Under the pieces are notes generated by a model, which was not told the origin of the DNA, searched no databases, and was given only the letters and a program-made list of their open reading frames with translations. Both the position numbers and the translations under genes were made by a program. DNA of 42,532 bases from JBLIDK01 sp047632595 (GTDB taxonomy: Bacteria; Bacteroidota; Bacteroidia; Sphingobacteriales; Sphingobacteriaceae): contig JBLIDK010000015.1 in assembly GCA_047632595.1 (NCBI GenBank), positions 1 to 42,532 of the forward strand. Direction: 5' to 3'. Positions 1 through 6,237 of this stretch are shown in pieces. The first letter of the stretch is position 1; each line of letters begins with the position of its first letter.

Positions 1-1782
1 AATAAATAAGAATCCTTCTATTCCATCCGGTTGAATTCCAACAAACCTCAAAGGTTGGCCTTCTTCATCTAATTCAATTTTAACTGCCTTTGCATTCTGT
101 TTTGATGCATATACTACGTTTGGATCTGAAGAGAATGCACAATGTGCTCCATCTCCAAATAAAATAGTGTGATAAAAATCAGATTCTCCGTCACTTAGGT
201 TACTAAGCTTAGTATCATTGTCCTGAGTACCTCCCATTAATCTTAAATCACTTTTTAGATAATGATTAACTGCAATAGTGTAAAATTGAGCAGTAACATA
301 GCCGTTGCTTAAAGATTCGTACTGAACAGCTTCAGTTCCTTCAGCATGAAGATCAATTGCTTTATGAGCACCCCCGTCACCAAAAACATACGCTTCACCG
401 GTGTCTGTTTTACTAAATAACATGTTATGTAAATCAGGATGATGTATAACATCAAATCTAAAAGTACCACCATCAATTACTGAATCTAAACTTGCATCTG
501 TATTAGAATAACCACCAACATGCACTAATGTATCTGAGGCAAACATATCGGTTGTTCTTTCCAAGTTAGTTCCACCAACATAAACTATCATACTGTCAAA
601 TGGATCAACACGCATAAACATATCATAACCGCTTTGAGTATTAAAAGTTGAAAGTTTAGTACCCCTGTTTGGCAAACGACTAGATAAATTTTCCCAAACT
701 CCATTGGTACCTGCTCCATCCCCAGCTAAATATGTATAGCGGTAAAGACTTATTCCATAGGTATTTCCACCAAAATCAGTAATAATTTTACCAGCTCCTG
801 GGGTTACTGCTAAAAAATATACTCTGTTCTCGTTATGTGGATCAATTCCAATTGCAATTCTTCCGTAAGAATTTGGAAAATTATTTGGAAGTATATTTGT
901 CCAGTTATCTCCATCAACAGAACGCCAAATTCCTTTATCATTATTAGTCGATGTCAGTCCGGCATACATTACATTATTCTTACCTCCTTTTAATTCTGCA
1001 ATACTTGAAATTTCAAGAACTCCCAATGAACCCAAGACTCTGTTCCAGGTAGTTCCTCCATTAATAGATTTTTCAATAGTTCCACCTGTAGCGGTATAAA
1101 CTATGTCGGCAGTATCAAAAGTTGGCACAAAAATATCCCAGCTACCACTAAATGCATTGTCAGAATCTCGAACATTCTCCACTTCTGTAGATGGTAGTAA
1201 TGCCCATGTTTTGGCACTATCAGTAGATTTGTAAATACCTGTACCTAAATAAAATGAACTGGGGTAACTACCTGTTGCAGAGTTTCCACGTAATTCACCC
1301 GTACCTGCATACCAAATATGTTGTTTCCCTATTCTAGTGTCTTGCGCTAAAGATGTTATCGCAAAAGATTCTTCAATAGGCGTAACTCGTGTCCACGATT
1401 GGCCTTTGTCTCTTGAATCAAATAGACCACCACTTACTCCTGCGGCTAATATTCTACTCGAATTAGTTATATCCATGGCTACTGCACGCGTTCGCCCACC
1501 AAAATTGGTTGGACCTGCACTTTTCCAATCTCTAGTTAGTGTTTCGGGACCACTTTTATACAACATTCGTTTTGCGAATTGCTGTTCTTTAAGCATTATG
1601 TTTGCTGGAATTTTACCTGTATTTGGGTCTACTAAACGCATAAACTCATAGTCCCATGCACCTTTAATACGTAATCCTGGAATTCCTTCATTTTCAATAG
1701 GCTTGATAACATCATTACTTAGTTGAAAGTAAACCATAACTGAAACAGTTATGAAAGAAGCAATTAGTATAAGTTTTTTCAT
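1..1782 (-). CDS. Asp-box (BNR/VPS10-like) beta-propeller protein, C-terminus beyond window
   Basis: The frame is open from an ATG at 1782 to the window edge, about 594 codons, so the C-terminus is missing. The first 18 or so residues (MKKLILIASFITVSVMVYF) form a signal peptide or anchor. The body repeats Asp-box-like motifs of the form S-x-D-x-G-x-x-W: SRDKGQSW, STDSAKTW, SINGGTTW and SVDGDNW. It also has GGRTRAVAMD and YAGTGE segments typical of sortilin/VPS10 or BNR-type propellers. In Bacteroidota such proteins are usually large secreted or surface proteins, often ending in a type IX sorting domain; that end cannot be seen here. Its ATG overlaps the stop of the upstream lipoprotein by one base (TAATG), so the two are probably translationally coupled. 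Substrate or partner unknown. Confidence 0.85.
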   Translation of the reverse strand, partial: MKKLILIASFITVSVMVYFQLSNDVIKPIENEGIPGLRIKGAWDYEFMRLVDPNTGKIPANIMLKEQQFAKRMLYKSGPETLTRDWKSAGPTNFGGRTRAVAMDITNSSRILAAGVSGGLFDSRDKGQSWTRVTPIEESFAITSLAQDTRIGKQHIWYAGTGELRGNSATGSYPSSFYLGTGIYKSTDSAKTWALLPSTEVENVRDSDNAFSGSWDIFVPTFDTADIVYTATGGTIEKSINGGTTWNRVLGSLGVLEISSIAELKGGKNNVMYAGLTSTNNDKGIWRSVDGDNWTNILPNNFPNSYGRIAIGIDPHNENRVYFLAVTPGAGKIITDFGGNTYGISLYRYTYLAGDGAGTNGVWENLSSRLPNRGTKLSTFNTQSGYDMFMRVDPFDSMIVYVGGTNLERTTDMFASDTLVHVGGYSNTDASLDSVIDGGTFRFDVIHHPDLHNMLFSKTDTGEAYVFGDGGAHKAIDLHAEGTEAVQYESLSNGYVTAQFYTIAVNHYLKSDLRLMGGTQDNDTKLSNLSDGESDFYHTILFGDGAHCAFSSDPNVVYASKQNAKAVKIELDEEGQPLRFVGIQPDGIEGFLFI

Positions 1783-2261
1783 TAGTCTAGTTTAATGTAT
1801 TCTTCAATTTGAAATGCAATATCTCCGGAAGGAAATGGAGCTATTGCTGCTTTAATTTTATCATTTACTTTTAGTCCTGGGTAATTTCGTTTTGCGTTAA
1901 AACCTTCAACCAAAGTGGTCTCTTCTATCGTCATGGTAAACAAGACAAGGTATTCCAATTTATCATCGCTAAAAAAAGCAGAGTTTTGAGCATTTGAGAT
2001 TACTCGTGAAACCTTAACCTTGGCTAAACACTTTGATGTTTCACAGAATTGAACACCTTTAAATGCACCTAATGAATCTAGTATTGATACAATTTCCAAT
2101 TCTACTTTAGCGGTATTTGGAGCCCCTTGTAGTTCTTGTGTAGTTAGTTTACTTTCAGATTCTTGAGTATTCTTAGTGCTATTACAGCTAATTAGAATGA
2201 AAGCAAGAACCATTAAGGTAATAGACTTAACTTTAAACATAGATACAAATGCTTTTTTCAT
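1782..2261 (-). CDS. Small lipoprotein of unknown function
   Basis: 159 residues with a type II signal peptide ending in a lipobox (LISC), so it is predicted to be lipid-anchored. A second Met at residue 8 (MFKVKS) would give a more usual signal length; the first ATG is kept because nothing decides between them. The mature part contains a Cys pair (CETSKC) and a C-terminal region (NDKIKAAIAPFP, then an acidic tail) that could be an OB-like beta fold, but I do not recognise a family. It is directly coupled by TAATG to the downstream propeller protein, which suggests that the two act together at the cell surface. Confidence 0.75.
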   Translation of the reverse strand: MKKAFVSMFKVKSITLMVLAFILISCNSTKNTQESESKLTTQELQGAPNTAKVELEIVSILDSLGAFKGVQFCETSKCLAKVKVSRVISNAQNSAFFSDDKLEYLVLFTMTIEETTLVEGFNAKRNYPGLKVNDKIKAAIAPFPSGDIAFQIEEYIKLD

Positions 2262-2320
2262 GAATTTACTAATATAGAATTTTTGAAATTATTCTACTTG
2301 TTCATCCAAAAAAAAAAGAC

Positions 2321-2351
2321 AAAAAAAACCGGGTTGCTCTTCACAAACCCG
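2321..2351 (-). terminator. Intrinsic terminator of the coiled-coil lipoprotein gene
   Basis: A 6-bp stem CGGGTT/AACCCG (2330-2335 with 2346-2351) around a 10-base loop is followed, on the minus strand, by eight T (2328 down to 2321). It sits 28 bases after the stop of the gene ending at 2379 and separates it from the next minus-strand pair. Confidence 0.8.
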
Positions 2352-2378
2352 ATTCATTTTTAATTTAGCTACCATTAC

Positions 2379-3275
2379 TTACTTCAGCTCGGCTACCAAG
2401 TATTTATTTGCTCTCCAAAATCGGTCTGGATTAGTAATTTCCAGGTAAGAAATAGTTTCTGTTTCTTTATTCATATGTAAAGTATAGGATGATTCAGGAT
2501 GTTCGGTAATCAACTTTACATTTTTTGAGTTAATAGGAATATGAGAAGTTGTTCGAGTATCAATCATTTTGAAGTATTTATTGTCAAATGATTCGTTTAA
2601 AACCGCAGTTCTACCTAACCCTAACACACCACCTTCTTTTGCTATTATTTCTCTTTCTAAAAGTTCTTTATTATTTCCAACGGTGTAATAAGCGGTATGG
2701 TTTACTGTAACTACTGCTTCTACTTTGTTTTTAAGCGAATCATTCATCGTCATCACCTGTGCTAAAGAAGCGGTTAACTTATCCAGTTCTCCACCTAATA
2801 ATTGAATGTCAGTTTCTCTAGAAACAATTTGTTCTCTCATACTTTGAATCATTTCTTCTTTCTTCAATAGTTGAGCAGTTGATTCTTTTACTTTACGGTA
2901 AAGTTGACTATTCTCCGCACCAAACTTTCTTAGTCTTTCTTCCATTTCATCAAGTTTTTGACGATTTTCAATCATCAAATCACTTAATACATCAATATTA
3001 GCTACTACCCTATCTCTAGCATTAGTTTGCTCTTGATCGGTAGCATTTGGACCTAAAATTATCACTCCGTGTTGCTCATGTATTGTTTTCACGTTATTGT
3101 TAATTTCTGCCATAGATTCTTCAAAGTAATGAGTTAACGAGTCTAGACGTTTGTCAGCTTCTAAAGCACTTAGTTGTGCATTTTTAACCTCTCTATTATT
3201 TGTCCAATTGCAACTAGCAACAAATACACTTGTACCTATCGTTGCTAATCCTATGATATAATATACCTTTTTCAT
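2379..3275 (-). CDS. Coiled-coil lipoprotein (Cbp1-like family, tentative)
   Basis: The start is placed at the ATG at 3275 (MKKVYY), not at the longer in-frame start at 3323, because this Met begins a normal lipoprotein signal with lipobox VASC (Cys22), and the promoter at 3329-3358 lies before it. The product is 298 residues. After the lipid anchor there is a long heptad-rich region, roughly residues 30-190, rich in E, K, Q and L. A compact C-terminal domain follows with YYTVGNNKELLEREII and HPESSYTL motifs. This layout is common in Bacteroidota lipoproteins, some of which are named as Cbp1-type collagen-binding adhesins; I offer that only as family resemblance. It probably spans the periplasm or protrudes from the outer membrane. 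Monocistronic, with its own promoter and terminator. Confidence 0.8.
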   Translation of the reverse strand: MKKVYYIIGLATIGTSVFVASCNWTNNREVKNAQLSALEADKRLDSLTHYFEESMAEINNNVKTIHEQHGVIILGPNATDQEQTNARDRVVANIDVLSDLMIENRQKLDEMEERLRKFGAENSQLYRKVKESTAQLLKKEEMIQSMREQIVSRETDIQLLGGELDKLTASLAQVMTMNDSLKNKVEAVVTVNHTAYYTVGNNKELLEREIIAKEGGVLGLGRTAVLNESFDNKYFKMIDTRTTSHIPINSKNVKLITEHPESSYTLHMNKETETISYLEITNPDRFWRANKYLVAELK

Positions 3276-3328
3276 ATTGTTGTTTTTTAATTTCTGATAA
3301 CAAGTAATCAAATCTGTTACCATTATGC

Positions 3329-3358
3329 CAAAAATAAGATTATTAATTGATTTTCAAT
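3329..3358 (-). promoter_or_regulatory. Bacteroidota-type promoter for the coiled-coil lipoprotein
   Basis: On the minus strand a -7 element TATTTTTG (3336-3329) matches TAnnTTTG. A TTG (3357-3355) lies 18 bases upstream as the -33 element. The predicted start near 3324 leaves a leader of about 48 bases. Confidence 0.6.
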
Positions 3359-3390
3359 GTATTATAATTATTGCAAAAGATTGAAAATAT

Positions 3391-3420
3391 TCATATTGAA
3401 AGATATTATTTTCAATATGA
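3391..3420 (-). terminator. AT-rich hairpin after the metalloprotease gene
   Basis: Perfect 11-bp inverted repeat (3391-3401 with 3410-3420, arm TCATATTGAAA) with an 8-base loop, starting 8 bases past the stop codon of the gene ending at 3428. The T-tract after it on the minus strand is poor (ATATTTTC), so termination is likely but not certain. Its arms share the 11-mer TTCAAWATGAA with repeats at 4491-4523. Confidence 0.5.
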
Positions 3421-3427
3421 AAGGCCT

Positions 3428-4165
3428 CTATTTCCCTCCATTAGCCTTAAGATCGGCTAAGCATTGACTATCTAATGTTGGAATATCGCCACCTAGCAAA
3501 TTTCCTAGGTCTCCACTAGTTTCTGCCGTAAAATACATTAAACAATCATCCACATCACAGTGTTTGCCATTGGGAGTATCTTGGTGCTCCGACATTATGC
3601 TTGTACCATTATTTACTAAACCTAAGGTGTGACCAAATTCATGCTTAATTACAGTCGTTTCTAATACTGTTTTAGTTGGCTGATTAAAACCGCCTGAGAA
3701 TTCTTGGATTGTTTTTTCAAACATGGCCATTGAACTGGGGTCGTATTGCACTCCGAGTACTTTTGAGTTTCCAGAATTACCTGAAAAATCTGAATCAGCG
3801 AAAAAGAAGAATACTGCGAGATTGTCACCTTCTGTTTGTTGCTGGCGGTTGTTTTTCTCAACAGATATTATATCGGATATAGAATAGGAGCTATTACCAG
3901 GAGATGCAATTTCTCTCTCAATAATTGTAATGCCCTCTGGCTTGTTTAAACGCTGTGTTAAGAATGTTTTCAAGTTGTTAACAGTGTTTGTAGTGGGTTT
4001 AAATCCATTAACATAAACTATTTCAACTGTTAATGAAGTGTACTTATTTGAAGATAGAAAATCGTTGGGTTTGATAGAATTTAAAATGCTTGTACCATCT
4101 TTTTTACAGCTTACTGCAAGTACCATTACTGTTATTACTAGTACTAAAATTCTTTTGCTAAGCAT
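3428..4165 (-). CDS. Metzincin-like zinc metalloprotease lipoprotein
   Basis: 245 residues. The signal peptide ends in lipobox AVSC (Cys20), so the protein should be lipid-anchored outside the cytoplasm. The motif HEFGHTLGLVNNG (His175, Glu176, His179, Gly182) is the HExxHxxG zinc site of metzincin-like peptidases. A Met within CLMYF (Met210) fits the Met-turn, and Cys203 and Cys208 may form a disulfide. Where classical metzincins have a third His or Asp ligand (HExxHxxGxxH/D) this protein has Asn185; His194 in SEHQD is a nearby alternative. It resembles the Bacteroidota proteins annotated as membrane metalloproteases. It stands alone, with a hairpin behind it and a 15-base inverted repeat (4192-4206) just upstream. 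Substrate unknown. Confidence 0.8.
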   Translation of the reverse strand: MLSKRILVLVITVMVLAVSCKKDGTSILNSIKPNDFLSSNKYTSLTVEIVYVNGFKPTTNTVNNLKTFLTQRLNKPEGITIIEREIASPGNSSYSISDIISVEKNNRQQQTEGDNLAVFFFFADSDFSGNSGNSKVLGVQYDPSSMAMFEKTIQEFSGGFNQPTKTVLETTVIKHEFGHTLGLVNNGTSIMSEHQDTPNGKHCDVDDCLMYFTAETSGDLGNLLGGDIPTLDSQCLADLKANGGK

Positions 4166-4525
4166 ATCTAAAAGTTTGATAAAGTTTATAAAACGTAAGT
4201 TACGTTAGGAAAACCAAGTAAACAACCTAAGTTTAGGTCAATTTATTTTAAACAAGGGAAAATAATTATTAGCCAATGTTTTACACAGATATAAATTTAA
4301 AATTGAATTCGAGTAATAGATTTAAGGCCTTAAGTTTTTCAGTTACTAGTGAATTTACACTGTCGGTAATAATTAAATCTTCACCTCGAACCATTTTAAC
4401 ACAAATAATTCAATTCATAAAAAATTGATTACATGGCGTATAAGTATAAATTAATAGTGAAGATTTGGAATTTAATTGATGTCAATATTTTTCAAAATGA
4501 AAACTTATTATTCAAAATGAAAATT
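4166..4525. other. 360-base intergenic stretch, no convincing gene
   Basis: AT-rich. It holds the inverted repeat at 4192-4206 and a 13-base direct repeat TTCAAAATGAAAA at 4491-4503 and 4511-4523. A short minus-strand ORF at 4281-4394 (37 codons, MVRGEDLIIT...) has a composition not unlike coding sequence, but no recognisable homology or start signal. No TAnnTTTG promoter is clear for the gene starting at 4165. Confidence 0.5.
4192..4206. repeat. Inverted repeat upstream of the metalloprotease gene
   Basis: AACGTAA-G-TTACGTT is a perfect 7-bp inverted repeat with a 1-base centre, 27 bases before the start codon at 4165. Its size and position suit an operator for a dimeric regulator or a 5' leader element. 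No regulator gene is adjacent. Confidence 0.4.
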
Positions 4526-5284
4526 CTACTCGATAATTAACCCATCAAACGCAACTTCCACCCCATTTGGTAAAAGCTTATTGGTTTCTTCATGGGTACC
4601 CATAAAATGGCTAATATGGGTTAGATAAGCCTTCTCTGGCTTTACATAGTCAATAATCTCTAATGCCTGAGATAAGGAAAGGTGACTTATATGGTCTGTT
4701 TTTCGAAGGGCGTTTAATACCAACACTTTTGATCCCTTTATCTTTTCAAGCTCTTCTTCAGCTATGGTTTTAGCATCAGTAATATAGGTGAAATCTTTAA
4801 TTCGAAAACCCAATACAGGCAATTTATGATGTAGCACTTCAATTGGTAGCACCTCTATCCCATTTACATCAAAAAGAGTGTTTTCAATGGAATGTAAGTT
4901 GATTTCTGGAAGCCCCGGAAGTTTTTTATCAGAAAAAATATAGGAAAACTCCATTTTAAGCTGCTTTTGAACTCTTACATCGGCAAATACATCTATAGCT
5001 CGCTTTTGAACAAAGTTAAACGCTCTAATATCGTCTAATCCTGCAGTGTGGTCTTTATGCTCATGAGTATAAAACACAGCATCCAACTTTTGCACCTTCG
5101 CGTTAAGCATTTGTTGCCTAAAATCTGGACCAGTATCAATTACAATTGTTTGCCCGTCCACCTCAACTAGTACAGAAGATCGAGTACGCTTATCCTTTGA
5201 ATCACTACTTGTGCAGACTTCACAGTTACATGCTATAACTGGTACGCCTGTTGAAGTTCCGGTACCAAGGAAGGTGATTTTCAA
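4526..5284 (-). CDS. MBL-fold metallo-hydrolase, PhnP-like
   Basis: 252 residues beginning with MKITFLGTGTSTGVP, the usual first beta strand of this family. The start codon is TTG at 5284, overlapping the TGA of the upstream gene by four bases (TTGA); no later Met fits the fold. The metal-binding motif is THEHKDH (His74, His76, Asp78, His79), with a later H-H pair (LHHKLP) and a C-terminal THISH. An N-terminal CNCEVC (Cys19, Cys21, Cys24) matches the structural zinc site of PhnP-type phosphodiesterases. Expected to be a cytosolic hydrolase of phosphodiester or related bonds. Last gene of a tight run lolA - 89-residue unknown - this gene. Substrate cannot be told from sequence. Confidence 0.88.
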   Translation of the reverse strand: MKITFLGTGTSTGVPVIACNCEVCTSSDSKDKRTRSSVLVEVDGQTIVIDTGPDFRQQMLNAKVQKLDAVFYTHEHKDHTAGLDDIRAFNFVQKRAIDVFADVRVQKQLKMEFSYIFSDKKLPGLPEINLHSIENTLFDVNGIEVLPIEVLHHKLPVLGFRIKDFTYITDAKTIAEEELEKIKGSKVLVLNALRKTDHISHLSLSQALEIIDYVKPEKAYLTHISHFMGTHEETNKLLPNGVEVAFDGLIIE

Positions 5285-5550
5285 ACGTTAAGTTTTGTTT
5301 GTTTAAGCTGAAAGTAAAAAGATTGAAGCTCTTCAGGAATTAATGTTTCGTCAACCTCAGTTTCAATAAGCAAATCAGATAAGGTGCTAAGTTTTATTTC
5401 GAGTGATGCAAACTTGTTAATTACAATCATCTTGTTTTGAAGGAGCATACAAGTGCCAGATTTAAAATTTCCACGTTCCATTCGAACTTTATAGCCCTGA
5501 GACGTGAAAATTTGGTCTAACTTCTTTAATGATCCTTCTGATATTCGCAT
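5281..5550 (-). CDS. Conserved-looking 89-residue protein of unknown function
   Basis: No family recognised. The protein is soluble, with no signal peptide or membrane segment. It contains FKSGTCMLLQNKMIVINK, suggesting a beta hairpin, then an acidic helical C-terminus. Its ATG (5550) overlaps the lolA stop by one base (TAATG), and its TGA overlaps the TTG start of the MBL hydrolase by four bases. This tight coupling on both sides, and codon use like its neighbours, support a real gene co-translated with both. Confidence 0.75.
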   Translation of the reverse strand: MRISEGSLKKLDQIFTSQGYKVRMERGNFKSGTCMLLQNKMIVINKFASLEIKLSTLSDLLIETEVDETLIPEELQSFYFQLKQTKLNV

Positions 5551-6194
5551 TATCTTAAATCTATAACCTCAATGCTCGCTGGTTTGTTCCAAGTAAATTG
5601 GCTGTCATCCATTGTAGAGTTTAATTTTAATGTCTTTATAGTATAAGTGTATCTGTTTCCAGACTTTTCAAATAGCTTAAATTCTAATGGCTCAGAAGTC
5701 TTTTTGTCAATAGCCATTCTAATTAGGTAGTATGGCTTGTTTTTGTCCTTAGGACTCAGGTCGATTACCTGCATTGTTTTACCATTACTTACTTCTTCTC
5801 CTTTGTAGATGTAGTCAAAGTCTTTCTCGTAAATAGTAAATAGCTCCGATGGTTTAAATTCATCATTTAATGGGTCAACCTCACTCAAAGTGGCTTCTTC
5901 CATATCTTTTAGATAGGTCCAAACATTTTTTGAGTCACAAATAATCTCTTGTTGCTCTAACTCCACCTTATACTTATCACCTTTTACCCATAATTTACCT
6001 GGCTGTGATACTTTTAAGCCTGCTTCTTTGTTTTCTAGGGTATAAATAAAGTCTGCTTTAATGGTTGTTGCACTGTTAAACTTAGCACTAACGCCTGCCA
6101 ATATCTTTTTAGCTACTGGATCGGTTAAATCTTGAGCATTTACTGTGAAAAATGCTGAAATGAATAATAGGAATGTGATACTTAAAGTCTTCAT
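5550..6194 (-). CDS. lolA: Outer-membrane lipoprotein carrier protein LolA
   Basis: Start placed at the ATG at 6194 (MKTLSITFLLFISAFFTVNAQ), which begins a clean type I signal peptide with cleavage around NAQ-D; the longer frame starts with TTG and adds no sensible residues. The product is 214 residues. The mature part has the LolA pattern: an N-terminal helix (ILAGVSAKFNSATTIKADF), then antiparallel strands (SQPGKLWVKGDKYKVEL, SKNVWTYLKDMEEATL) and the late YLIRMAIDKKTSEPLEF segment. LolA carries lipoproteins across the periplasm to the outer membrane, which suits the many lipoproteins in this window. It follows ftsK on the same strand, an order familiar in Bacteroidota. A -7 box lies at 6221-6228. 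Confidence 0.92.
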   Translation of the reverse strand: MKTLSITFLLFISAFFTVNAQDLTDPVAKKILAGVSAKFNSATTIKADFIYTLENKEAGLKVSQPGKLWVKGDKYKVELEQQEIICDSKNVWTYLKDMEEATLSEVDPLNDEFKPSELFTIYEKDFDYIYKGEEVSNGKTMQVIDLSPKDKNKPYYLIRMAIDKKTSEPLEFKLFEKSGNRYTYTIKTLKLNSTMDDSQFTWNKPASIEVIDLR

Positions 6195-6220
6195 TTTTTT
6201 TATCGTTTCTGTTATGACTA

Positions 6221-6228
6221 CAAAAATA
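6221..6228 (-). promoter_or_regulatory. -7 promoter element upstream of lolA
   Basis: TATTTTTG on the minus strand matches TAnnTTTG; predicted start near 6216, giving a leader of about 22 bases. No convincing -33 TTG at the usual spacing. It would give lolA and the two genes after it a promoter independent of ftsK. Confidence 0.45.
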
Positions 6229-6237
6229 CGCAATCGT

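Noticed and set aside
1337..1651. Plus-strand ORF opposite the beta-propeller gene
   Set aside because: Shadow frame; the minus frame carries Asp-box motifs throughout.
3276..3323. Longer start of the coiled-coil lipoprotein (adds 16 residues)
   Set aside because: It would bury the lipoprotein signal peptide and begins at the predicted transcription start.
4386..4392. TCGAACC, the complement of a tRNA T-loop GGTTCGA
   Set aside because: No matching T-stem, acceptor stem or anticodon arm around it.
4281..4394. 37-codon minus-strand ORF in the gap before the metalloprotease
   Set aside because: Short, no start signal, no recognisable family; mentioned only in the gap entry.
6195..6233. TTG start upstream of lolA
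   Set aside because: The ATG at 6194 gives a normal signal peptide; the extension contains the -7 box.
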